DNA from: Pocillopora verrucosa
Taxonomy: Eukaryota > Cnidaria > Anthozoa > Scleractinia > Pocilloporidae
Direction of reading: 5' to 3'
Length of the DNA: 64,000 bases
NCBI RefSeq assembly: GCF_036669915.1
Contig: NC_089313.1
Location: forward strand, 4,971,585 to 5,035,584
Part shown: one piece after another, positions 28,569 to 40,835 of the stretch
Position numbering within the stretch: position 1 is the stretch's first letter
Layout of the letters: each line of letters begins with the position of its first letter
Made by a program: the position numbers and the translations under genes
Notes under the pieces: model-generated
Databases searched by the model: none
The model's input: only the letters and a program-made list of their open reading frames with translations
Told to the model about the DNA's origin: nothing

Positions 28569-28780
28569 TTAACCCTTTAACCCCTAAGAGTGACTGGCAT
28601 CTAATTTCTCCTTACTATGTCACCCCTGAATGAAACATTGAGGTCAGGAGAATGAAGGAACTCATCACCAACTAAAGAAGCTCTTGCTTGTTAGGCAAAT
28701 TCTCCTTGTCAGCACCTTAGAAAATGGTTAGAGAACATTATGGAGAATATGTGTGCTGATGTTAGAGTGAATGGCGTTAA
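28569..28780 (+). mobile_element. TTAA-MITE subfamily A
   Basis: Full-length: TTAACCCTTTAACCCCTAAG to GAATGGCGTTAA, with TTAA at both ends. Confidence 0.9.
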
Positions 28781-29816
28781 ACCTGCGAGCAGGTTCTCGT
28801 GCTTGAGTTTCGCCCCACGGCACAGCCGCTTATTACACCATCAGCGTCCGCTTATGGGAACAGGTATTGAAACCCCTGGGAGGAGGAGGGGAGTAGAGTG
28901 TGTTACTTTCCGTTATAGGAAAGTAAGTCAGATTTGATTAAATTTAATAGGCAAAACAGTCAGACTTAACGAGCATAATTTAGTTGTCATTTGTGTAGTT
29001 GGAATGTGCATATTTTGCTCTAGATCAATAATTAGCCCCCCCCCCCAAAAAAAAAAGTAAGTACGTTCTAAGTATGTGGGTGCAGATAGATCTATTTTGC
29101 CATACGAGTGCCGGCGCTCTATTGCCAAGAATTAGATGTATTAGTGTCACAGCCGGTCGACCAGAAAAGACCTTGGAAAGAGGCTTGTCAGTAGTACCCT
29201 CACAGTTAGTAGTTTTTTAAGCCAAAGTTTTACGATTTCGTTTTAGAAAGGCATTTTGTAATTTGTAAAGAGTATAGACTAAATTTTTTTTAAGATAGGC
29301 AAACTCTTGACGTACCTACTTACACTAAGTCACCAATTTTTTCAAAGGGACTTTGACCGTAAGTGGTTCCCCTCCACTGTTCGACAAATACCCGGGCCGG
29401 TCCCTTGGGCTTGTTACTGAGAATGTCGAGGTGCACACGTTAGGTTAATATACCGGCAGGAAATTGGCGCTGGTGTTGGTAAATTTGGGTTGTGTTCATT
29501 TTGGAGAAAGAAGGGAAAGAGAGATGAAATGTAACGGGCTAGTAAATAAGTAAATAAGTAATTATTGTCACGTTTTACAATTTAATTTATGTAACACAAC
29601 TTTTTATATCGCGGAATAAAGATGTTTTTTTACTATTTCCCGAGCTGAGGTTGTTTGGAATGTACTGATCAAAACGGATCATTTTGTGTTTTGAAAACTT
29701 TGACCGGCCGTCGCCCCCTAAACGCATATCGAGTGTCACAACTCTGAACCCGGAACGTGAACCAAGTGTTAGATCAATGATCTCTCACTTGGTGTCCAGG
29801 ATCGCTTGGTACCTTG

Positions 29817-29992
29817 GAGCAGTCGCTCCTTTTCGGCGAAGTCCGTCGCGCAAGTCAAAAAAGATCGGCGAAAAATATTGATGTTAGCGCACCTCTTGAA
29901 GCTCTAAGATTGTAGCACACGAAAAGTAGTTTTTCTTCTTTTGGGTTTTTTTTTTTTTTTTTGACTCGCGTGACGGACTCCTTCGAAAAAGA
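29817..29992. repeat. inverted-repeat dispersed element
   Basis: The left arm (TTCGGCGAAGTCCGTCGCGC near 29831) faces a reverse-complement arm (TGACTCGCGTGACGGACTCC near 29962) across about 100 bases. The left arm recurs at 41191-41237 upstream of the TAZ-kinase gene, so it is a dispersed family. Confidence 0.55.
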
Positions 29993-30276
29993 TGTACTGT
30001 TCGTACGTAGTCTAATATTGAAGGGGAGCGCACTTGGATTGGTAATTATTGAAAAAAAGAGAAATATCCGTGGTGCGAACCTTTGTTTTCCGTGGATACC
30101 CTAGATCCTGTAGATTCACTAATAAACGTTCTTGAATAGTGTATCAGATTAACGATGACAATCACTAGTTGGTGACCGCGAGCCCATAGGCCCGATGAGA
30201 GGGCTTATTCATGTTCCGTACATAATGAAGATAATGGACGAGAAAATACCGCTTTCTTTGTCACTTCTTTTCCAAT

Positions 30277-33200
30277 ATGGTGGATACGTATGACCTTTTC
30301 AGAAGATTGAGCGCGGGAGCGAAATTTAACAAAAGAAAACATCAAAATGTATCAGAAAGGGTTAAGGTGAGTTTTCATAGCATATTTTTTTTTAAGTTAT
30401 CAATTAACTACTTTTAAATGTTCATTAGATGATGCACACTGAGTCGACGAAGCCTCACGTGGTTCTTTAGACGTACCTTGGTTATCTTGTGTAATTGTTG
30501 CATAAAACTTATTCCATCCAAATAAAACACGAATATCGTCTTAAAATCGACAGAAGCTTTTCTTTCGATGCCTGTAAATGTTTTACCCTTCATCATATAC
30601 TTAACATCCTCTATATACCACGGGTGCGAAGAATATGCACAAATATTGTCAGGGTTCCATAAACAACTTTTAGATCAACTATCTTCACTCCGCCGTTAAT
30701 TTAAGAATATCGGTGAACTTCGACGTTTACGTTCCCGTGCTTACAAACCCTCCCGTGATAATTCCCCTCACAAAGAAGCTCCCTTTAAGCATAAATCTGA
30801 TTTACTGTAACATTTTAATCTTAATTAAATACTGCTGTAGCTAGCGCTTGTCCCAAATGTATTCTATTGATAATCCAATCTAAGACCTGTTGCCGAGGGA
30901 TAGCTTGTATACAGCCCCCCTTCCAGATCTTTTTTGAGGGGGTGGCTGCACACAGTGCATATAGATAACATTCACAGAATGGGAATGGCATATTTTTTAA
31001 ATATCTCTCAAGAGGATGATGAGCCCAGGCATAATTTAACACTTTTACACTGAGACATTAGTATGTATATTCTCCAAACTGTTCTTTATACATTTCATAA
31101 GGTATTGAAAGGAGAATTTGTTTAACAATCAAGAGCTCCTTTAATTGGTGATCATTTTCATTATTCTCATAACAATAATGTATGATTCAGGAGTGGTACT
31201 GTAAGGGGAAATTAGATGCTAGTCACCAGAAGGGTTCAAAAGGTTAATGTCTTTATTTTCAACTTCTGAGAATTATAATCTGTTTAAACATGTGTCATCA
31301 GGCTCTCGGTGAAGGTTCACTTGACAATGAAAATGCAGCACAGGCTCTTGACTTTTTTGGAACTTTGCGAGGAACAGAAGATGCACACCATCAACTAAGT
31401 GAAGACCATGAACTTGAGAGGAGTGATGATGACGTCAAATCAAAATGTAGGAAGCTGGAAGAAACTTCAGAAATAAAAGAGAAGAAAAAGAAAAGAAGAA
31501 GAGAGCCAACTCCAGGTGAAATTATGTCGTTTATTTGACACTTCTTTCACTAACTTGATTATGTCTGAATTAACCCTTTTACCCCCAGAAGTGATTAACA
31601 TATAACTTCTCCCCATGATTTCCATACATTATCAGGCAAACAGGTAATGAGAATCATCAAACTTGTTAAGTGAAAGTTGTTATCTTGACCTAACACCAAA
31701 TTCTCATAACTAATTTACAAGGAAATGTGAGCAGCAAGAGGGGAGAATTAGCACTCAGATCTTGAGAGTTAAAGGGTTATAGTCTAGGCTAGACTGTGGT
31801 GGTGGTGCCCCACGTGTGGTTCCAAGCTTTCAGCTCTCTTTCTAACACTGTGCAACACCAGGTGTTCTTGGTAAATCATTGTCATTATAAATTACTCCTT
31901 TTGGGGAAGCTGACAGTCTTACACAATACAAAGAGAATTCTAAACCACGAAGCATAATTTTTGCCAACAGATGAAAATCATAGAGGAAGTCAACCATTGT
32001 CAGATTCAAAGGTTAAAATTTTTGCTTCCCAAACAAATGAAAATGTCAGTGGTGATGTTGATGAAAAGAAATCCAGTGAAAGATTGGCCGAACGTCATCA
32101 AGAAAAGGCAAGTTTTCCCATGTTATAAATTACATTAAAATCATTTTAAATATTAATGTACAGCTGAAATTTTAATTTTTCTATGTTTTATAAAAAAAAC
32201 AAAGGAAATGAAATTTTAAACCATTGATGAATTTAAGTGAAACACATTTTGTACATTTTTGCTATATAATAGCATGCATGATTTATTTGTTCTCAGTAGT
32301 TTAATCCTTTTTACTCCCAAGATCTATCAGTAATTCTCCTTACTGCTTGCCATGCAATTGTTATGATGTGAGTTTGGAGAATTTTGAATTGGATCAACTT
32401 TTAATCCCCAAATTGACATTTTTATTCCTATTACTTGCCTTCTTGATATTGTTTTGATATTGTAAGGAGAAATTCCATCTTGGTCATTGATGGGCATTTA
32501 AGGGTTAACACTTTTTGTGTATGTTTTTTTAAAGCCAATTCACTTGAAGGTGAAACTAAATGCTCACTTAATTCTTCTATAATGATATCTATAGGTAAAT
32601 ATTTTGAGGCGGGCAAATCGCATTCACGTGAAGGGCTCTGATATTCCAGATCTGGCAGAAAATTTCTCAGAACTACAAGAAAGGTTGGTAGGAAAATTAG
32701 AGTGGAATTGAAGCACTAATGCTGACACAGATTTGATTCTGTTGCCTTCTTCCTTGATAGTAAAGTTTGTGCATCCTACAATTCATCTGACTTTCAGTTT
32801 GATTGGTTTGAACCCAGGAGAGACATTCAATGGTGAAGTCTGATTGTCCAAGTGAGGTTCATTATGAGGAGGGCTGTTGTTGGTAATAATGACTAACAAT
32901 TTGACAACCATAGAAGAAATCATGAGCAGTGTTGAGGCAACCCTGATGATGACTTCCACCAAGGTTTTCAAAACATCAGTCACTCAGTCATCACAACTGA
33001 CAAGAAGCCTTCTTAGAGCTAACCTCAGCCAGACAATCAGACTACACAAGGAAATTATCTGACTTGCGTTTATTTTATGTATTAACAACATGATATTTAT
33101 GCAGGTATAAACTGGCCTCTTACATGATTGAGAATGTAACCAAAAGAGGTTATCACAAACCAACTCCCATCCAGATGCAGGCTGTACCTCTTATGATCCA

Positions 33201-36200
33201 TGTAAGTGAATCTTGATTGAACCATTACTTGGTACTGTACTGTCATTATATGTTTTGGTGCAAAAACCTGTCAGCCAACTTTTGGCCAACAGATGACCAA
33301 CAGTCAGGCAATATTTGGGGGACTGTTCACCCAAATCCTGGCCAACATGGGCCCTGTAAGTGGACAGGTGGCTGACAGTCAGTAACCTGTTGGTGTTCTG
33401 CCAGTAAGTTGTCAGTATCCATTATCATACTACCTTATATATTGTCTAAACTTCAGTGGAAATGTTGGCTTCAAGATGTATTCTATCAAGTAACATAGTA
33501 ACAGCCCTCTCTCTCTTTGCATGTTGCACATTGCTAACCGACTGGTAACCTTTCGGTAGCCTGCTGGTCATATGTTGGCCAATAGCTGTCCAACAGTCAG
33601 TAGAGGGGAACTGTAGTATGTTTTAATGAAGTTTATGACTGTTTAATTTTTAGTTGACCTGCTCAGTCTATTTCAAGGATATACTTTAGCTAAATAACAA
33701 AGTTGTTGCATATACATTTAGTGATTAAGTTATTTGTAGTTTAGAATTTCTGCTGTTACTTTCTTTATAGAAAAGAGAGGTATTATGCTGTGCTCCTACT
33801 GGGTCAGGAAAAACAGCAGCTTTTATTTTACCAATTCTTTATCATTTGAAGGTAATTAAATCATTTGCAGTACATTTACAAAATACAATGAGTCAACATG
33901 ATCATAGTGATCCACCACAAGTGATCAAAAGAAATGATTCAGGAAAAAGAACACAATTAGTACATAAATTAGTACATTGTATAAAATCTTTCTTTTTGTG
34001 GTGTTATGAATAAGACTATTTTGCTTAGGCCTTCAAGAAGGCCTTGAAATAATTGCATTTTTCACAGTACTTTTCTTTTGGTTTTAGTCTTCTCGCAGAA
34101 AAGGATTCAGAGCTGTAGTGGTGTCTCCAACCAGAGAATTAGCACAACAGGTGAATTGTGATTAATATTTGTCAAATACAATGATGACAAGTCAGTAATA
34201 ATAATGATGATGGTGATGATAATGATAGTTAAATAGATTTCAATGTTATTGATGGAAAGTATCCCTGGAAGAGACATCTGTTTTAAATCAATGTAGCATT
34301 AATGTTTTGGATCCTTAAGTTCTTGTGGATTGAATAAATTTTGGTCAAAATGCTTTTAAAGAAGTTTAGTTTGAAAAGAGAATAGTATATTCCTTTGAGC
34401 AAAAATTATTGCATTGAGCAAAGAAAAATACAAATCAATCAAGTTAATTTGAAATTGTCTCAAAGGAAATGCCATTTTAATCTACAACATGGTCTTTAAA
34501 TAACAATTTGTATTCAAAATTTATTACTGAAGCCACCAATTGATAGCCTGGAAATCTGGTCTTTTGAAGAAATAGATGGTGCAGAGAAGAAACTGGATGT
34601 CATAGAGGCATGTTAACCCTTTAATTCCCAGATCAAATTTGTATTTATCCTTACTGTCAACCATACAATTCTTATAATGTTAGTTCAGAGAATTTAGTTC
34701 TGGACTAATTATCCCCAAATTGATATTTTCCTTTGTTCTCATTACTTATCTGGTTGATATTGTATTGATACTGTAAGGAGAAATTCTGTCTTGGTCACTC
34801 ATGGGAGTTAAAGGGTTAAGAGAATTTTATGAAATGACTAATGGATAGAAATTATATTTATTCTCAATTATTTGAAGATTTACCATGAGTTTTGCCACCT
34901 GTCCAATGGCCGTAAGTTTAGAATCCATCTCCTAACGAAAGCTAAAGCTTCCTCAAACAGCTTTGGATCAAAGTCTTCTCAGAGGTTTGGTAAGATTTGA
35001 AGCTATTCTGTCTCGCATATGCTCTTAAAATTTTTAGCTAAATATAACATTTTTTATTTCAAAAGGAACCTCTTGTAAATGGACTTGGGTTGTTGTTGAT
35101 TCATTGACTATCACAAGTGATCAAAATGCAATTTTTCCTGATAATCTCAATATATAATTTAGCAGACAAGTGATGAAAAACATATCAGCTCTAGGGTGTT
35201 TCACTGCAATATTAAATTCTCCAAACTAATTTAAGTAGCTGGAAGAGAAAATTAATTGAAAAATTTTCTGTTATTTTAGATATTCTTGTGACCACACCAA
35301 ACAGATTGGTACATCTGTTGTCTCAGGATCCACCAGGAATTGAGCTTCATAAGTATATCTCTTTAAGTTTATCTGTTATACAATACAGTATACAACAGGG
35401 CCCACTTTTTAAATTCACCACTGTTCCACCTTCAGTCATAAAATGGTGATTCAAAAAATGCTTAAGTCTTATTTCACTAAATTGTGATTTTGATTGCTTT
35501 TGTTGCAGTGTGGAGTGGTTAATTCTTGATGAGGCTGATAAACTTTTTGAAGAAGGCAAGGATGGATTTAGGGAACAAGTAAGATATCTGTATTTAGCTG
35601 TTTTGTTCACTCAAGAAAATTGTCTCTCTCATTTTGGTAAAAAGTCTGTACTAGAGCCAAGTCTCGTGCAACTTACCAATGAATGTTTTTTCCAAATACA
35701 GATAGCCACCATTTATCAAGCTTGTGACAAACCAGAAGTGAAAAGAGCATTGTTCAGTGCAACCATGTCCAATGGTATTGATGAATGGGCACAGATTCAC
35801 CTTGACAATGTTGTTCAAGTTACAATTGGCATCAGGTATTGTATTTCTCTCTTTCTCCTTTAAACAATCTCAGAACTCCTCTTGAATCATCAGTGATCCA
35901 AGATTCTCTTAATTCCTCTCCAGAAATTTGTTTTTTCACTAAAATCCCAAAGATGTCCTTCTAACTACCACACAGTTTCTTGCGTAGCTATATTTTATAT
36001 ATAAAATGAAACTGTGTACTATGTTGTATATACTATATACAACAAAATGTTGTATCTTAAAAAAAAAAAAAATTGTTTACCATGGCTAGAGATGACAGGA
36101 ACCGTAATAAAATCTTAGAAAAATCAGGAGCTTTCCCAGATGTTTGGGGACACAATATTTAAGCTCTTTACAAATGTTAATTTATTTCAGAAACTCTGCA

Positions 36201-39200
36201 ACCCAGACCGTAGAGCAGGAGTTACTGTTTGTTGGACAGGAGGCTGGCAAACTTCTTGCTGTAAGAGATATTGTCCAAAAGGTAAAGAGAATGATCATCT
36301 GTTGTGATATGATAAAAGTCTTTGCTGTAGTGTGGTGGTTTTTTTTTCCAACTTACTACAGTTCTTGGAAAGAACGCATTGAATGACAGTTTGTGATGCC
36401 ATGACAACCATAGCAGAATTTAGCATGGAAATTGAGTATAATGATAGAAATAATGATGATGACGATAATGATTGTAATAATAATAATAATTGTATTCATT
36501 ACAAGGTGTTATCAAATTCTTTTATGGGAAGAAAAACCCTCACAAAAAATTTTCCTCTCCCCTAACATGTGGCTTTGTAGTTCAGTTGGCAGTAGTGCCC
36601 ATCTATCATCTGGAAGAAGCAGGTTCAAATCTAGTCAAAGCTTGAATTTCTTCAGGCTTCTTCTCTTCAATTGCCAAAATTTTCAACTGGTGCACTTTTG
36701 TGGATAATTTCTTTACTTAATATTATTTTTAAACCAAAGTTTCCTTAAACCATTTAACACATATATAGGGTTTTCAATGGCTAAATTTAGCCTATTTTCT
36801 TCCAAACAGGGCTTCCAACCTCCAATGTTAATATTTGTCCAGTCAAAAGATAGAGCTAAGGAACTGTTTCATGAACTTATTTATGATGGAATCAATGTGG
36901 ATGTGATCCACTCAGACAGAACACAAGCACAGGTGAGAATCTAGTCTGGTGTTTCATTCTCTGAGCTGCTAGCCTTGCATTTGTGACTTGAGGAGAACCT
37001 TGTTCTTAACCCTTAAGACCCTGAGAGTGACCATCATTGAATTTCTCTAAATAGTAATACTGCTTAATAATTCATTAGGATTATGACGATAAAGGAAATG
37101 ATTGCAATGTTAAGAAGCTCAGAGCTGGTTTGTTTGTAAGCTGGGTAAAGATATCCTAGGGTTAGTGTGAAATCAGATTTCAGATCTAAAAGCTGTAAAA
37201 GAAAATTCAGTATAAACATTTTTTGTCTACAATTTGATAATTGGATGCTCTAAAAAAAGTAGAGAAAATTATCCCAAAAAGGGTTTTGAACAAGGAAATA
37301 AACAAGCTTGGATTAAAATTTAACCTTGGGTTAGTGCTAAGTGGCCTTTAAACAACTTGGCCCTGATGATTAACAAATTCTCATCATCAGCATCAAAGGA
37401 GATCTATAGAGAAGAGTGTGGAAAATATACATACTGATGTTGTGGTGTAAAGGATTAAATATGCTATGCTGTATTTTCTTTTTTAGAGAGACAATGTGGT
37501 GAAATGCTTCCGAACTGGAAAGGTATGTATGTTAACTATGTCAACAGCTGTTTTACTTTAATTTACATAATAAAGCATGGGATGTGCTCTATGCAAGATT
37601 ACACTTTGTGTGACAATCAAAGAGAAAATAAAGGGTCTCTGAGGTGACATAAATTTGGTTTATTAATGGTTCAGTTCTCAATTTGAACATTAGAAAAAAA
37701 TTTAGCCTGAATTTCTTTAGTTCTTTCATTATCTGTGTTAAACTTCTCCATCTTGAACAGTCTTTGTACTCTATTGGATTACACCTTATTCTTTGGTGTC
37801 CTTTTTTACCTCAGCAAACAGCAAAGAGTGACCTGTGTCTTACTTCTCCTTACAATATCATGCCTTGAATCACACGTTTAGGTCATGAGAATAAAGGGAA
37901 TGATCACTTACTTGATAAGCTCTTGATCATTAAACAAATTCTCCTTGACAGCACCACAGGATGTTTATGGAGAACAGTATGGAGGTTATGCATACTGATG
38001 TTAGGGTGTAAAGGGTTACTTTTAAATGAGTTAGCACCAAATAATTTCAACTCAGTTGCATCATTCTGTTGTTGTTGTTGTTGTTTTGACAGATCTGGGT
38101 TCTTATAGCAACTGAACTCATGGGCCGCGGAATTGACTTCAAAGGAGTGAATCTTGTGATAAATTATGATTTTCCCACATCATCAGTGGCTTATATTCAT
38201 AGAATAGGTATGAAATATTTTTAAAAACCCTTCATGAAGATCAGTATTTAGGTCTGTCAAAGACACCATATTATTTTGTGTTGGCTCCGATTCCCTTCTT
38301 TGTTTCGCAACTCTTGTCAGGAAATTTATTTATAAGAGATTAATTTGATAGGCAGACCAGCCAAGTAAATGTTAGTGAATCATTGTTAACTTGCCTCTTA
38401 TTCAGTCTGCTATTAACCCTTTAACTTCCAGAAGTGACTAACGTGTAACTTCTCTCTACAATATCTATATGTTTTCTAGTAAACGGTTGATGAGAAAACT
38501 AAAACTTGATCAACTAAATCAAGAAGAAGTTTTTATCTTGATCTTACACCAAATTCTTGCAACTAATTTACAAGGAATTGTGTAGCAGCAGGAGGAGAGA
38601 ATAAACAATCAGATCTTGGGAGTTAAAGGGTTAAGGAAAGAAAGTTATTGACCTCTAAACTAGAAGAAGTAAGAAGTGGTAAACATGTAACATTAAGATA
38701 AAAAATCAGTACATTTTCCAGAAAAAAGCTGATATGAACATTCAAACTAATCAACTGGTCAGGTAGAGGGCATTTAGAAGGGAGAACTGCTGATGATGTC
38801 TCGATATCTGACGATCAAATTCACTAGAAATCTGTTCTTGTGTCCTCAGGTAGAACAGGTCGTGCTGGTAGACCAGGAAAGGCTATCACATTTTTTACAG
38901 AAGATGATGCCACAAATTTACGCAGGTGTGCGATAAGGATATAGTTTTTCATCAACTTTACAAAAATTATTGGCTTCTTTAAATTCACCTCAGTTTATAA
39001 TTGTAGAAACTTTTGACTCTCTAACCATAGGAGTGACAAACATTTCATTTCTCCATACAATTTCACCCCAGAGTTGAACATTAAGGTTGCAAGAATAAAG
39101 GAAATGACCACCATCTAAAAGGGCTCTTGACTGTTAAACAAATTCTCCCTTCCAGCTATGGGAAGTGTGCACAGAACAGCATGGAGAATTTGCATATTGA

Positions 39201-40796
39201 TGTTCGGGTGTAAAGAGTTTTAATCCTCAAAAGTTTTGGAATTTTTATTGTGGACTCTTCAGTCTCATCTGAGAATGATGTACATTGGAAACATGTCACT
39301 GCATTAGAATAAATTCCCTTCTGGACTTCTTGCCTAGTATCATTAACTGCTAAATATGATTTGGTTTTTGTCATATAGTATTGCAAATGTAATGAAGAGT
39401 TCAGGATGTGAAATCCCTGACTGGATGCTGAAGTTGAAAAAGCCAGCCAGGTGAGATTTAGAACTTAAGGAAGATAATACAGTATTCACATTTCATAGGT
39501 AGGGGACTGAGGAACAATTTGGGTCCCCATGAGGACTTGAGACCTTCAGATTATTTCTGTCTGCTGTGTGCATGACTACTGTGATACAGAAAACCCAATG
39601 GTGCACTAGGCCATATACAGGGTTCATATGTGGCAAGAGTTCTGCAAAATTGCAGGATCAGCAATGTTGCAAGCAACATGCAGTGGAACCTCTCCTGTGG
39701 GACACCTCTATTAAGGGGAAAGGGACACTTTTTCTGAGTCTCAAAGCCCAGTCTGAACCTCCATTCAGGGGATATCTAACCACTCACAACATGACTGACC
39801 ACAATGATTAAGTGTACACTAAACACAATTGAGACCGCTTTCACAATATCACCTTTTTTATATCTTATACCATATGATGATGAATTTAAATTGGTTGCCA
39901 AAGGTTATCAGTCTAGGTGATTGCATCTGGAGTCAAAGCTCCAAACCATAAGTAGTTTAGGGGCAGTAACGGTTTGACATTTTGGCCCCAGTCAACTTTG
40001 TATCAATCAGTTCCTTCAAATTATTAGTGGTTAATTATTAAAAACAAACCCCAACCCTACCTCTATTCAGGGGACATTGGCCCTGCTCCAGATGATGCCC
40101 CCTGAATCCAAGTCCCATGTGAACAATGTGCTTCTTTTTGTGTTGAAGGAAATCTCGAAAGAAATTGTCCAAGGCCCCTCCATCACGAACAACAATTAAA
40201 ACAGTTTCAAAATATGACATGCATATGGCTAAACGAAAGAGGTAAGATAACTGATACCTTTGTTTCCTCATTTTTCTTAATTAATTTATTTAATTCTATT
40301 AACCTGAAGTAATTAACACGTCATTTCTCTCTATAATATCCACACATTTATCCAGCAAACAGATTATGAGAATACTCAAACTTATCAGGTAGAATTTATC
40401 TTAATGTCCTTGATCTAACATCCAATTCTTGTAAGTAATTTACAAGGAAATGTGCAGCAGCTAGAGGGGAGAATTAACAATTGGATCATGGGAGTTAAAC
40501 AGTTAATAGTTTGATTTTTTTGTATAATCACTCCAGAAGCTGTGACATGATGTATCTACTGTGCTGCTGTTTTGTTTTGTTCTTCTAGGTTAAGTTCTTT
40601 TTAAACATCACACTTTCAGTTTATGCATAAGAATTCCTGCGAAATGAGTTAAATTGTCAGCAGGAATAAGTTGAACTAGTGTTGCATTTTGGTAATAAGT
40701 CGATACAGATAATATAGTTCTCTAAATTTTCTTTGCAGGGAGTTGATTGAGGCATCCAGGAAAAAAAAGAAGAAAACAATTTTGAAGCAATCTTAG
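30277..40796 (+). CDS. DDX52: DEAD-box RNA helicase DDX52 (yeast Rok1)
   Basis: ATP-dependent RNA helicase of the nucleolus, needed for early 18S rRNA processing in the small-subunit processome. Eighteen coding exons join in frame: 30277-30366, 31302-31515, 31971-32107, 32595-32683, 33105-33201, 33771-33851, 34088-34150, 34878-34989, 35280-35352, 35509-35578, 35702-35835, 36191-36281, 36810-36932, 37487-37522, 38093-38207, 38850-38925, 39379-39450, 40739-40796. Total 576 aa (human 599). Motifs: APTGSGKT (217-224), PTREL (250-254), DEAD (326-329), SAT (361-363), HRIGRTGR (506-513). Family-specific pieces are [12 protein letters not shown] at the N terminus, [40 protein letters not shown] and [20 protein letters not shown]. 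The C terminus is a Lys-rich tail, shorter than in mammals. The intron after exon 3 uses a GC donor. Introns are full of MITEs and one SINE. Confidence 0.97.
31036..31247 (-). mobile_element. TTAA-MITE subfamily A
   Basis: TTAACACTTTTACACTGAG to TTCAAAAGGTTAA, in DDX52 intron 1, 55 bases before exon 2. Confidence 0.85.
31570..31779 (+). mobile_element. TTAA-MITE subfamily C
   Basis: TTAACCCTTTTACCCCCAGA to GAGTTAAAGGGTTA, in DDX52 intron 2. Confidence 0.88.
32108..32113 (+). other. GC-type splice donor of DDX52 intron 3
   Basis: The exon 3/intron 3 boundary is AAAAG|GCAAGT. Joining here gives HQEK-VNILRR across the junction, as the family requires; reading through hits a stop within a few codons. 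AG|GCAAGT is the consensus of the minor GC-AG intron class. Confidence 0.88.
32301..32508 (-). mobile_element. TTAA-MITE subfamily B
   Basis: TTAATCCTTTTTACTCCCAA to CATTTAAGGGTTAA, inside the GC-AG intron 3 of DDX52. Confidence 0.85.
33265..33605. mobile_element. GGCCAAC-rich inverted-repeat element
   Basis: In DDX52 intron 5. The left end TTTTGGCCAACAGATGACC is mirrored near 33567-33583 (GGTCATATGTTGGCCAATA), and degenerate GGCCAAC/GTCAGT motifs recur between. Looks like a MITE of about 340 bp; class unknown. Confidence 0.5.
34613..34819 (-). mobile_element. TTAA-MITE subfamily B
   Basis: TTAACCCTTTAATTCCCAGA to GGGAGTTAAAGGGTTAA, full-length, in DDX52 intron 7. Confidence 0.9.
35095..35265 (+). 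mobile_element. highly degraded TTAA-MITE relic
   Basis: Weak B/C-like similarity (CAAGTGATCAAAATGCAATT, GCAGACAAGTGATGA) without recognisable ends, in DDX52 intron 8. Confidence 0.35.
36571..36705 (+). mobile_element. tRNA-derived SINE
   Basis: In DDX52 intron 12. The head is tRNA-like: 5' GGCTTTG can pair with 3' CAAAGC across about 70 bases, the pol III A box is TAGTTCAGTTGG (36578-36589) and the B box is GGTTCAAATCT (near 36622). The tail begins CTTGAATTTCTTCAGGCTTC, as in other cnidarian tRNA SINEs I know of. The anticodon and T stems are too poor for a working tRNA. Confidence 0.7.
37006..37458 (+). mobile_element. TTAA-MITE subfamily A, interrupted by another element
   Basis: Left half from TTAACCCTTAAGACCCTGAG to about 37132; right half from about 37377 (AACAAATTCTCATCATCAGC) to TGTAAAGGATTAA. 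The roughly 240 bases between belong to a different repeat with GGGTTAGTG motifs. In DDX52 intron 13. Confidence 0.7.
37812..38018 (+). mobile_element. TTAA-MITE subfamily A
   Basis: The left end is eroded; clear from GCAAAGAGTGACCTG to GTGTAAAGGGTTA. In DDX52 intron 14, just before a GTT repeat (38069-38086) and the exon 15 acceptor. Confidence 0.82.
38413..38634 (+). mobile_element. TTAA-MITE subfamily C
   Basis: Full-length: TTAACCCTTTAACTTCCAGA to GGGAGTTAAAGGGTTAA; in DDX52 intron 15. Confidence 0.9.
39012..39223 (+). mobile_element. TTAA-MITE subfamily A, eroded ends
   Basis: A core from GGAGTGACAAACATTTC to GGTGTAAAGAGTTTTAA; in DDX52 intron 16. Confidence 0.75.
39681..40125. mobile_element. 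Tigger/pogo-like relic
   Basis: Starts CAGTGGAACCTCTCCTGTGG and continues with the GGACACCTCTATTAAGGGG type of subterminal repeat, recurring near 40063 as CCTCTATTCAGGGGACATTG. The right terminal repeat is not intact. In DDX52 intron 17. Confidence 0.55.
40299..40506 (+). mobile_element. TTAA-MITE subfamily C
   Basis: TTAACCTGAAGTAATTAAC to GGGAGTTAAACAGTTAA; in DDX52 intron 17. Confidence 0.82.
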
Positions 40797-40829
40797 TTAG
40801 CTTCATTTTTTAATTTCTTTTTTATTTTA

Positions 40830-40835
40830 AATAAA
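40830..40835 (+). terminator. AATAAA polyadenylation signal of DDX52
   Basis: AATAAA 34 bases after the DDX52 stop codon, followed by GT/T-rich sequence (TTGTGTCGG, CTTTTACTGTG). The 3' UTR would be very short. Confidence 0.6.

Larger units (their letters stand above)
26936..30276. other. intergenic region, no gene recognised
   Basis: No coding exon recognised. It contains a G homopolymer near 28479-28494, a C run near 29036-29045, one subfamily A MITE and an inverted-repeat pair near 29817-29992. The right end is the DDX52 promoter, with CCAATATGGTGGAT spanning the start codon. Confidence 0.4.

Noticed and set aside
36571..36641. Functional tRNA gene
   Set aside because: Acceptor stem and boxes match, but anticodon and T stems do not pair and a SINE tail follows.
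38787..38825. Box C/D snoRNA in DDX52 intron 15 (TGATGATG ... CTGA)
   Set aside because: C-like and D-like boxes are only about 20 bases apart, too close for a guide RNA.
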